This document shows, piece after piece, positions 56,441 to 64,000 of a DNA stretch of 64,000 bases. A program made the translations under genes and the position numbers. This DNA comes from Fulvivirga ulvae (GTDB lineage: Bacteria; Bacteroidota; Bacteroidia; Cytophagales; Cyclobacteriaceae), in the NCBI RefSeq assembly GCF_021389975.1, contig NZ_CP089981.1, positions 5,853,501 through 5,917,500 of the forward strand, written 5' to 3'. Each line of letters starts with the position of its first letter. Position 1 is the stretch's first letter. The notes under the pieces are model-generated. The model had not been told where the DNA came from. It did not search any database and saw nothing but the letters and a program-made list of their open reading frames with translations.

Positions 56441-58345
56441 ATGAAAAATTACCTGTTCAGGAGGGCCGGACTGTGTAGTCGGCTCACTCTTGTATTACTC
56501 TTTTCTGCGCTGGTGGTAACCGGTTATGGTCAGCGCATTGTTGGCTATACCACCTCATGGGTCAACAATGCCAACCAGATTGATTATGCCAAGCTTACGC
56601 ACATCAATTACTCCTTTGCGCTGCCCACGGCAAGTGGTGGATTGGAGCCTGTATCTAACCCTGCAAAACTCAACAGTGTCGTTAGCCAGGCCCATAGCCA
56701 GGGTGTAAAAGCTCTGATCGCTATTGGAGGCTGGGATCTCGGCGACGGCGGTGGCAACGACAGTCGTTTTGAAGTCCTCGCGTCTACGGCCGCGGGCAGA
56801 AATAACTTCGTCAATAGTGTCATCAGCTTTATACAGCAGTACAACCTCGATGGTGCTGACATTGACTGGGAGTTTCCCGATGCTGTCAACGGAAACCCTG
56901 ATCCGAATTTCACTGCTTTAATGAGTGCGCTTTCAAGTGCCTTGCATAGTCGCGGCCTGCTGCTCACCGCTGCAGTCAATGCTTCTGCATGGGCCGGTGC
57001 CGGTATTAGCAGCGAAGTGTTCCAGCACGTTGACTGGCTGAATATTATGGCCTATGACGGGGACGCCGGTGCTGGGCACTCGCCTTACAGCTATGCAGAA
57101 AGTGCATTGAATTATTGGAAAGGCCGGGGTTTACCCGCCAATAAAGCCGTGCTGGGTGTACCGTTCTACGCCAGGCCAAGCTGGAATACATACAGCACAT
57201 TGCTGGCCCAGGGTGCCGACCCCTACGCCGACTACTTTAATGGAGATTATTACAATGGTATCAATACCATTAAGGCCAAAACCAATCTGGGTGTGCAGCA
57301 GGGCGGCGGTATCATGATCTGGTCTATAGACCATGATGTGCAAAATCAGTATTCACTGTTAACCGCCATTTACGAAGAGATGGACACGCCTCCGCAAAAT
57401 GATCCGGTCACTGTTTACAGGCATTGCGACTTTGGCGGGCAGGCTGTAGGGCTTCCTACGGGCAGCTATACACTGGCGCAGTTACAGGCCAGAGGTGTGA
57501 TTGACAATGACATATCATCGGTTAAGGTGCAATCAGGCTATAAAATCACCTTCTACGCTTCTGACAACTTCTCAGGAACATCGGTAGTAAAAACAGCCGA
57601 TGACAACTGTCTTGTGGATGATAGTTTCAATGACGCTGCCACTTCTGTGATCGTAAGTCAGAATTCCGGTGGCTTTTCACAAACCATACAGGCGGAAAGC
57701 TACAGCAACATGTCAGGCGTTCAGCTCGAAGGCACTTCAGATGCCGGTGGCGGCCAGAACGTGGGTTGGATAGATACAGGCGACTGGATGGCTTATAGCA
57801 ATATCAACATCCCGACCTCAGGTACCTACCTGATAGAGTACAGAGTGGCCAGCCAGAATGGTGGTGGTGTGTTGTCACTTGATATAAACGCAGGAGCTAC
57901 AGTATTAGGCACCAGGAGCATTGGCTCAACCGGTGGATGGCAAAACTGGACTACGGTATCTCATACGGTAAATATCAATGCCGGCACTTACAACTTCGGT
58001 ATTTACGCACAAACCGGAGGCTGGAACATTAACTGGTGGAAGATCACACGCCAGTCATCAGCAACAGGGGCAAGAATAGCTCAAGATAACAAAAACATGC
58101 CTACTGATAATCAGATAGTTAACGATATGATTTATCCAAATCCTTTTAGCAATACCATTCAGGTACAGACGAAAGGTCAAAATACGCGAATAACTATTAA
58201 TGATGCTCTGGGACATGAAGTGATACCTCCAACAGAAGTTAGTTCAGGAGAGGCTATTGATCTCTCCCATTTAAAGCAAGGGCTTTATTTTATCCGAATT
58301 GACTCTGAGGAAGGTCATGAAATTCTGCGCCTTATCAAACAGTAA
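56441..58345 (+). CDS. Secreted GH18 chitinase with beta/gamma-crystallin and CBM6 modules
   Basis: 634 residues. Signal peptide, then a GH18 barrel (about 28-315) with the catalytic D137-G-A-D-I-D-W-E144 motif (Glu144 as proton donor). A beta/gamma-crystallin-like module follows (about 320-405) with N-D-I-S-S and D-D-S-F-N-D calcium-site-like motifs. A CBM6 lies at about 413-540 (QNVGWIDTGDWMAY), and a T9SS domain starts near IYPNPFSN. It would hydrolyse chitin, and the neighbouring glucanases open the beta-glucan layer. Confidence 0.94.
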   Translation: MKNYLFRRAGLCSRLTLVLLFSALVVTGYGQRIVGYTTSWVNNANQIDYAKLTHINYSFALPTASGGLEPVSNPAKLNSVVSQAHSQGVKALIAIGGWDLGDGGGNDSRFEVLASTAAGRNNFVNSVISFIQQYNLDGADIDWEFPDAVNGNPDPNFTALMSALSSALHSRGLLLTAAVNASAWAGAGISSEVFQHVDWLNIMAYDGDAGAGHSPYSYAESALNYWKGRGLPANKAVLGVPFYARPSWNTYSTLLAQGADPYADYFNGDYYNGINTIKAKTNLGVQQGGGIMIWSIDHDVQNQYSLLTAIYEEMDTPPQNDPVTVYRHCDFGGQAVGLPTGSYTLAQLQARGVIDNDISSVKVQSGYKITFYASDNFSGTSVVKTADDNCLVDDSFNDAATSVIVSQNSGGFSQTIQAESYSNMSGVQLEGTSDAGGGQNVGWIDTGDWMAYSNINIPTSGTYLIEYRVASQNGGGVLSLDINAGATVLGTRSIGSTGGWQNWTTVSHTVNINAGTYNFGIYAQTGGWNINWWKITRQSSATGARIAQDNKNMPTDNQIVNDMIYPNPFSNTIQVQTKGQNTRITINDALGHEVIPPTEVSSGEAIDLSHLKQGLYFIRIDSEEGHEILRLIKQ

Positions 58346-58369
58346 ACTATTCAACCAAACAATAAACCA

Positions 58370-60784
58370 ATGAAAAAACTAAAACAAATTTCAATTATTA
58401 CCCTGGCATGGCTGAGTATAGGGTGGTATGCCCACGGGCAGCAAAAAAATGATGCCATTGACCTCGGAAGCCTCAAAGCCTTTCAACAATCACTTGAGGA
58501 AAAAGTGACCAAAGGCACCAGCCAAAGCCGGACAAATCCGCTCATTACAGTACAAACCCCGCAAAACCAACTCGAATTGAATGTGGAGTATCAAAGTGAA
58601 AGCGGAAGTGAGTTCACGCTGGTTGGTGATGTGGACAACATCAAAAACAGTAGCTTTTACATCAAACTTGTAAATGGTGAGTTGCGCGGAAACATTGTTT
58701 TAAAAGACCAAAAGCTGGCTTATGAATATTTCTCGGACGCCAGTGGCAGAGCCTATATTCACCAAAAAGACATAGATAAAGTGCTATGTATTGAATATCC
58801 TGCAAAGTCTGCCTCCAAGGTGCCAGATGCGGCTGAGACACAATCCAATTTTGAGGTGGCAGCCAGTGTTTATGACTTGCAAAGTTTGCCTGGCGCTTAT
58901 GGCTGCGTGCTCCTGGACTTTGATGGTTATTACCTGCCTCCCGGGACAGGATGGATTAATGGTAATTCGCTGAATGCTGCACATTCAGGTATGTCTGATG
59001 CTCAGATACAAGAGGCCTGGGACCTTATCAGTGAAGATTTTCGTCCGTTCAATGTTAATATTACCACCAGCCAGGCAGTATATGACTCTTACCCGCAAAA
59101 CAGAAGGCAAAGATGTGTATTCACCCCCACTAATAATGCTGCCCCCGGTGCAGGTGGTGTGGCTTTCGTGGGTGCTTTTGGCTATCAGGATTGGCCTTGC
59201 TGGGTGTTCATCCTTTCCGGAAAAGCCGGAGGTGAGGCAGCTTCACATGAAATTGGCCACACACTTGGCCTGGGTCACGACGGAAGAACAAACCCCAACG
59301 AAGGTTACTTTGCCGGGCATGGAGACTGGGCTCCCATTATGGGTGTAGGCTATTACAAGCCAATTACCCAATGGAGTCGAGGTGAGTATGCTTATGCAAA
59401 TAATACTCAAAATGACCTCAGCATTATGGCTGGGTATGTGGGCTTTAGAGGTGACGACCATGGCAACAACTTCAGTTCTGCTACCAACATCTCCAACAAT
59501 GCTGCCGGTAACATTGATATGCAATATGGCATCATTGAAAGGACCGGTGACCAGGACATGTTCCGTTTTACCTGTGGCACAGGTAACGTATATCTGGACA
59601 TCAACACAGTAGGCAGGCATGGTGACCTGGATGTACTGGTCAGGCTTTATGAAGGCTCTACCGGAAACCAGATAGGTACTTTTAACGGAGGTGGCCTTAA
59701 CACTCGTTTGGAAGCTTACCTTGGTGCCGGCACTTATTATATTTCCGTAGATGGTACCGGAGCAGGCAATCCTTCTACCAATGGTTATTCCGATTACGCC
59801 TCTCTGGGCAGCTTCTGGATTTCCGGCACCATCCCTCCCGGCAGTTCCGGTGGAGTGGTCACACTTTATCAGGATTGCTCGTATGGAGGTTATGCTGTAG
59901 GCCTTGGAGAGGGCAGCTATACACTGGCCGACTTGCAGGCACGTGGACTGGTCAATGACGATGCCTCGTCCATCAGGGTACAATCAGGCTATCAGGCTAC
60001 TTTGTACTGGGACAATAACTTTCAGGGAAGCTCCCTGGTAAAAACAGGTGATGATAACTGCCTGGTCAATGAAGGTTTCAATGATGAGATCAGCTCTATT
60101 GTAGTTTCAAGGGTAGCCTCAAGTTCGGTCATAGAAGCAGAAAGCTACAGCTCCATGTCGGGCGTACAACTGGAAAACTGCTCGGAAGGCGGCCAGAATG
60201 TAGGCTGGATCGAACAAGGCGACTGGATAGCCTACAATGGCATCAATTTCCCTTCTTCGGGTACGTACCTTATCGAATACCGGGTGGCCAGTGCCAGTGG
60301 CGGAGGACGCTTGTCTGCTGACCTGAATGCGGGTGCTACAATACTTGGTGAACTCGACATTCCCAATACCGGCGGATGGCAAACCTGGTCGACCATTTCA
60401 CATACTGTAAACGTAAATGCGGGAACTTACCCATTTGGAATCTATGCCCAGGCAGGCGGGTGGAACATTAACTGGATCAGGATAACCCGCCAGGGATCAG
60501 CACTTAACCAAAGCAGCACCAAAGAGCTGGTAAGCTCAGAGACCTTAAAGGCAGATCCGGTAATATACCCGAACCCTGCTAGTAACACTATAAGTGTCTC
60601 ATTTGCAGGAGACAAGGCCAAAGGTAGAATAGTGAATACTTTGGGTCAGACTGTCATCGAGTTACCTTCTATAAGCAGTAATGAACCTATTGATATTTCA
60701 AACTTAAAAGAGGGAGTATATCTGTTTGAAATAGAGATGGATAAAACCAGGCTGGTTAAAAGAATAGTGAAGTCAGTAAATTAA
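58370..60784 (+). CDS. Secreted zinc metalloprotease with PPC, beta/gamma-crystallin and CBM6 modules
   Basis: 804 residues. Signal peptide ending near AHGQ, a propeptide-like region (about 25-160), then a metzincin catalytic domain with H293-E294-x-x-H297-x-x-G-x-x-H303-D, as in reprolysin-like enzymes. A PPC-type beta domain (about 361-480), a beta/gamma-crystallin-like module (about 495-580), a CBM6 (about 583-715; QNVGWIEQGDW) and a T9SS domain (from YPNPASNT) follow. A carbohydrate-binding protease fits digestion of wall mannoproteins or exposed surface proteins. It is the last gene of the run; a strong terminator follows. Confidence 0.92.
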   Translation: MKKLKQISIITLAWLSIGWYAHGQQKNDAIDLGSLKAFQQSLEEKVTKGTSQSRTNPLITVQTPQNQLELNVEYQSESGSEFTLVGDVDNIKNSSFYIKLVNGELRGNIVLKDQKLAYEYFSDASGRAYIHQKDIDKVLCIEYPAKSASKVPDAAETQSNFEVAASVYDLQSLPGAYGCVLLDFDGYYLPPGTGWINGNSLNAAHSGMSDAQIQEAWDLISEDFRPFNVNITTSQAVYDSYPQNRRQRCVFTPTNNAAPGAGGVAFVGAFGYQDWPCWVFILSGKAGGEAASHEIGHTLGLGHDGRTNPNEGYFAGHGDWAPIMGVGYYKPITQWSRGEYAYANNTQNDLSIMAGYVGFRGDDHGNNFSSATNISNNAAGNIDMQYGIIERTGDQDMFRFTCGTGNVYLDINTVGRHGDLDVLVRLYEGSTGNQIGTFNGGGLNTRLEAYLGAGTYYISVDGTGAGNPSTNGYSDYASLGSFWISGTIPPGSSGGVVTLYQDCSYGGYAVGLGEGSYTLADLQARGLVNDDASSIRVQSGYQATLYWDNNFQGSSLVKTGDDNCLVNEGFNDEISSIVVSRVASSSVIEAESYSSMSGVQLENCSEGGQNVGWIEQGDWIAYNGINFPSSGTYLIEYRVASASGGGRLSADLNAGATILGELDIPNTGGWQTWSTISHTVNVNAGTYPFGIYAQAGGWNINWIRITRQGSALNQSSTKELVSSETLKADPVIYPNPASNTISVSFAGDKAKGRIVNTLGQTVIELPSISSNEPIDISNLKEGVYLFEIEMDKTRLVKRIVKSVN

Positions 60785-61098
60785 GATGAATTTATAAAGC
60801 AAAGACAAAGGCCGTTTCGAGTGACCCACACTCTGAAACGGCCTTTTTCGTAGCTACAATTTTATAAGGCAGGCCTGTATAAAATCGTACACTACCTGTG
60901 TTTCACAACCTCCGTAGCACATATGCATACACCGGAAGCCGTGTAAACTATCTCCGACGCCCTACTCCGCCTTTTAAAGTTTTTCCATTATTACTATTTT
61001 CAAAATGAGTAACAAAACTCTTAATAGAAATTTGAATTAAGTTCAAATTTTTGGCTTTCATATTGACGCATTAGTTTAAATTTCAAGAATCACGCAGA
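60785..61098. other. Intergenic region between the metalloprotease and RiPP genes
   Basis: A 314-base convergent spacer. Apart from the terminator at 60808-60847 it is AT-rich, with no gene, repeat or RNA recognised. Confidence 0.5.
60808..60847 (+). terminator. Intrinsic terminator of the secreted-enzyme gene run
   Basis: AAAGGCCGTTTC pairs with GAAACGGCCTTT; the inner part continues with GAGTG / CACTC across a single bulge, and a T-run (TTTTT) follows. It lies 24 bases after the metalloprotease stop. This is the clearest terminator in the window. Confidence 0.92.
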
Positions 61099-61317
61099 TC
61101 AGCCAACGAACTCTCCATCCAATGTACATTGGCCTGGCCCCTCACTGAAACATCCCTTACTTCTTGGAGGCAAACAACTCACTCCATTGGAAGGGCATCC
61201 GAAAGTAGGTTCCCGTGGTTCAAGATCTATTCCTCCATGAACAGTTTGTTTTTCATGGCTCTTCAATTCTGTTATAAAACTGGTTACTCTCAAATTGACT
61301 AAATCTAACTTTTTCAT
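61099..61317 (-). CDS. Class I lanthipeptide-like (pinensin-type) RiPP precursor
   Basis: 72 residues from ATG 61317 (MKKLDL); an upstream in-frame start at 61344 is less likely. The leader MKKLDLVNLRVTSFITEL matches the Bacteroidota class I lanthipeptide leader pattern (L-x-L-x-x-L-x-V-x-S-F-x-T), and it ends with a GG at 28-29. The 43-residue core has four Cys and six Ser/Thr, several placed for lanthionine rings (VSC, RSKGC, TFGC). No LanB/LanC-type enzyme gene is in view, so modification genes would be elsewhere or beyond the window. Without modification it could be a disulfide-rich bacteriocin. Confidence 0.75.
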   Translation of the reverse strand: MKKLDLVNLRVTSFITELKSHEKQTVHGGIDLEPREPTFGCPSNGVSCLPPRSKGCFSEGPGQCTLDGEFVG

Positions 61318-61621
61318 CGTCTTTTTGGGTTTTGGGTTAAACAATTAAACAATACTAGTGTTGACTTGTATTATCTATTTAAAATTAGACTTTCTGATGC
61401 TGGAAAAACAGAGGAAAATTACCCAGAATAATGGGGGAATATCACCCAGCGCATTTTACATTTACTTTTTAGCTACCATCGTGGTTCTTATTCATGGACA
61501 TAATAAAAAGAACTGCCCACAGCATAGCTGATTTACGGCAGTTCTGAACCTGAGAATGAAAACTAACTATTTATTACATTTAACTATTCACGATTACATT
61601 TGACCAAAAACCGGTCACTTA
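61318..61621. other. Intergenic region between the RiPP and subtilisin genes
   Basis: A 304-base spacer on the minus strand. It holds the terminator at 61509-61545, followed on the minus strand by the presumed promoter region of the RiPP gene. Nothing else is seen. Confidence 0.5.
61509..61545 (-). terminator. Terminator of the subtilisin gene
   Basis: 9-bp arms AGAACTGCC / GGCAGTTCT (61509-61517, 61537-61545) with a 19-base loop. Read on the minus strand, a T-rich tract (CTTTTTATTA) follows. It lies 76 bases past the stop of the S8 peptidase gene. Confidence 0.7.
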
Positions 61622-64000
61622 TTACTCAATCACCACCCTTTCGGTAGTTACTTTATCACCCACTTTCAGTTGAAGTATATAAACTCCTTTCTTCAATTTG
61701 TGAACGTCATATTTCTCAAATCGCTCGCCTCGGTGGATTTTACCGCTAAACAATTTCATAGACTGCTGTGCATCCAGGATGTTGTAAATGGAGATCTCAA
61801 CTTCGCTGTCATCTGACAACACTTCGTATTTGAGATATATCTCGCCGTCAGCAGGGTTAGGATATACCAGATTGTCCTTTTTCACATCCAGTTTTAACTT
61901 ATCGAATTGTCCTTTCCTGGTATTGGTGATTACAAAGCGCTCACCGCCTTCCAATGTTCGCTTTTCAGTATTTTGCTGTAATACATCAAGGATCACCTCT
62001 TCTCCCTCCCCAACATCTACACCAAAGGCAAAATGCACTGAGAATGTCTCCTTACTATATATCGGAATACCAGAAATACGCGCCTTTGGAGAAGCAATAT
62101 AAAGCATGTTATCATCTATAATTTTAACCTCTTGCAAATCAGCTTCTTTTATTCTTTCGAAGAATTCAGGGTCTACTTTTACTCTGATCTCCCCTCCTCT
62201 GTCAAAGAATGGTTTATCTATTTTATCCTCAAAACCTCTGTCCCAAAACGACAGATCGATCTTGCTCCATCCTCTCTCAGTTCCTCTTACGTATAAACTT
62301 GTGAAGCCATCAAAATCATTGTTGTATACCTGGACATTCTTCCATACAATGTTATTATTCTTTTTTACATTACCACTTACGCCAACTCCGCTAAGCTCAC
62401 TGAACATCGGGTCAGCAGGTGACTCAATTCTGGCCAGCAAACAGAAATGGTGTATGTCATTTACAAAATCTCCCGGATTTGGCGGATACCAGGGTATTTC
62501 AACCGTATAAGAACCACCCGGAGCTATCGGAGGTATGGAAACCGTATTGATCTTATCACCATTCAAAACTCCTGAAAGCGAGTAATTGATCCAGTGATTT
62601 GGCCATACAAGGCCGGTAGATGCCTTTGAGAAATATAAAGACAAGTTGGCACAATCGCTGGTTACACTGCTCTTGTTGCGTATTTTGACATATACACCGT
62701 TAGGAGAGAATAATTTGAATTCAGGATTTTGATGTGCCCCACCACCATCAAGGTTTTGACGTACCCATATATCCTCGCTGATCCACATTGGCCCATTATC
62801 CGGATTAGGCTCATTACCAATATCAAAGGGTCTGTCTTTGGCATAGATATCAAAATCACCGTTATCAGGAAGCATTTGTTGGGCAAGTTGGACCGCCGCT
62901 TCAGCATCTACCAGTCCATAGCCCATTTCGTTGTGCCAGGTACCATTAGGCCTGCCAAAAGTATTGACGTAAGCATATCCACCAACTTTCTGCGCTGATT
63001 GTTCGATGATATCTTCTACTTCATCATGAGTGAGACATGGATTAACTGATAATACCAGTGCAGCTACACCAGCTACCATAGGGCATGCAGCTGAAGTACC
63101 GTTAAACCAAATTGTATGGTTTTGGTCAGCATAATCATTAGCTACCAGGGTTCCTCCAAGGTTGGGGTGTATGGCTACACCATTGTTATAGCCGGCAGAG
63201 CCTTGCCTGTCAGTAGTAGAAACCAGTACTCCAGGAGCAACTACATCCAGTTGAGCTCCAAAATCGCTTCCCCAGCCTTCTCCATCACAAGAGGTAAGGC
63301 TCTTCCTTTCTCCGCATGGACTCATTGCACCCACGGCAATGATATCAGGGTTACTATTCGCCGGATAGCTTACGTTACCATTTCCATTGCCAGCAGAGAA
63401 CAGAATAATAGTACCTAACCCTCCACGTCCATTATTAAGTGCGTTGGTGATCGCATTATCAATAATGGCATACTGCACTCCTGAGCCCCATGAGTTGCTT
63501 ATCACATCAGCACCATTTTGCCATGCCCAGTTGATACCATCAGCTCTTTTTTGTCTTGAGTTAGGTGTTCCTGCCAATGAGTTACTTACGGACATTAACC
63601 TCACGTTCGGGGCTACTCCACTGATACCCGTGTTATTATCGTCCCTTGCTCCTATAATACCGGCACAGGCTGTACCATGGCTACCCAACACCAAAGCTGG
63701 AGTTGTTCCCGACTCGGTATCAAAGCCAGTGCCAAATGTATTACCCTGTAATTCAGGGTGGTTCATCTCAAATCCCTGATCCAAAACAGCTACTATCACA
63801 TCCCTGCTTCCTTTAGTTAATTCCCAGGCATCTTCAACCTGCATATCAGTACCTGCTCCTCCATATTGTCCTGTATTGTTAAGCCCCCACTGATCTCCGT
63901 ATAATGGGTCATTTGGAGTATGTGGAAGCTCATCCACCATTAGGTCTGGTTCGGCATGCTCAAACACCCCTGATTCATAAAACCGGTTTGCCGTTTCAAG
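61622..64000 (-). CDS. Subtilisin-family (S8) serine protease with T9SS sorting domain, start beyond the window
   Basis: The frame stays open to base 64000, so the N-terminal signal and propeptide are missing; the visible part begins with a propeptide-end-like LETANRFYESGVFEHAEPD. The catalytic triad is present: Asp in VIVAVLDQGFEMNHPEL, His in LGSHGTACAGI, and Ser in FNGTSAACPMVAGVAAL. A beta-rich region follows, and the protein ends in a T9SS domain from YPNPADGE. An ISNSWGSG oxyanion-region segment is also visible. It would be a secreted endopeptidase. A role in cutting the neighbouring RiPP leader is conceivable but unproven. Confidence 0.93.
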   Translation of the reverse strand, partial: LETANRFYESGVFEHAEPDLMVDELPHTPNDPLYGDQWGLNNTGQYGGAGTDMQVEDAWELTKGSRDVIVAVLDQGFEMNHPELQGNTFGTGFDTESGTTPALVLGSHGTACAGIIGARDDNNTGISGVAPNVRLMSVSNSLAGTPNSRQKRADGINWAWQNGADVISNSWGSGVQYAIIDNAITNALNNGRGGLGTIILFSAGNGNGNVSYPANSNPDIIAVGAMSPCGERKSLTSCDGEGWGSDFGAQLDVVAPGVLVSTTDRQGSAGYNNGVAIHPNLGGTLVANDYADQNHTIWFNGTSAACPMVAGVAALVLSVNPCLTHDEVEDIIEQSAQKVGGYAYVNTFGRPNGTWHNEMGYGLVDAEAAVQLAQQMLPDNGDFDIYAKDRPFDIGNEPNPDNGPMWISEDIWVRQNLDGGGAHQNPEFKLFSPNGVYVKIRNKSSVTSDCANLSLYFSKASTGLVWPNHWINYSLSGVLNGDKINTVSIPPIAPGGSYTVEIPWYPPNPGDFVNDIHHFCLLARIESPADPMFSELSGVGVSGNVKKNNNIVWKNVQVYNNDFDGFTSLYVRGTERGWSKIDLSFWDRGFEDKIDKPFFDRGGEIRVKVDPEFFERIKEADLQEVKIIDDNMLYIASPKARISGIPIYSKETFSVHFAFGVDVGEGEEVILDVLQQNTEKRTLEGGERFVITNTRKGQFDKLKLDVKKDNLVYPNPADGEIYLKYEVLSDDSEVEISIYNILDAQQSMKLFSGKIHRGERFEKYDVHKLKKGVYILQLKVGDKVTTERVVIE

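Noticed and set aside
59243..59983. 246-codon minus-strand ORF within the metalloprotease gene
   Set aside because: Antisense shadow of the zinc-site and PPC region with no family features.

Overview
The window looks like chromosomal DNA of a gliding-type Bacteroidota, most plausibly a Cytophagales member. That taxonomic call is an inference. It rests on several secreted proteins ending in type IX secretion (T9SS) sorting domains with a YPNP motif, starts without Shine-Dalgarno sequences, FtsX-type permeases of the 800-residue Bacteroidota kind, a serB-serA fusion, and a pinensin-like RiPP leader peptide. No rRNA, tRNA, CRISPR array or insertion sequence was found.

Layout. 1-14932 (minus strand): a Tc-type toxin locus. 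A TcB-TcC fusion (SpvB/RHS) is followed by a TcA subunit that runs off the left edge, with two near-identical hairpins between them. The variable C-terminus of the TcC part ends in a deaminase-like HTE...PC...C domain. 15399-18093: two tandem SpoIIAA/STAS-like paralogues, an AraC regulator and a DUF1398-type protein. 18287-25163: a self-contained efflux operon (tetR-tolC-hlyD-ABC-ABC-permease-permease) with a TTTACCC-AAAT-GGGTAAA operator before tetR and a related one before tolC. 25401-30406: a small lipoprotein and membrane proteins, then a three-gene cassette of a sterol-desaturase-type hydroxylase, a ketosynthase III fused to a haem-oxygenase-like domain, and an unrecognised protein. 30465-31147: three tandem units of paired palindromes (REPIN-like); single copies also lie at 18164, 25208 and 32672. 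31187-36908: an unknown protein, an FtsX permease, a two-TM ion channel and a small protein with a Rho-N/SAP-like tail. 37607-44839: pgi, an arsenic operon (arsR-arsI-acr3-arsN-arsC) with two identical-arm operators, a bifunctional serB-serA gene and a small membrane protein. 44859-47481 (minus): a divergent TruA and an atypical zinc-ribbon SDR.

47839-60784: five consecutive plus-strand genes for secreted, CBM6-bearing, T9SS-sorted enzymes: GH81, GH64 and GH16 beta-1,3-glucanases, a GH18 chitinase and a zinc metalloprotease. Together they cover the main polymers of a fungal cell wall (beta-1,3-glucan, chitin, protein). A strong terminator closes the run. 61099-64000 (minus): an orphan lanthipeptide-like precursor gene and a T9SS-sorted subtilisin that runs off the right edge.

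The window therefore combines a contact-independent eukaryote-directed toxin (Tc), a beta-glucan/chitin/protein lysis set and a candidate antimicrobial peptide. This fits a predatory or mycolytic lifestyle, but that overall reading is an inference from family knowledge.
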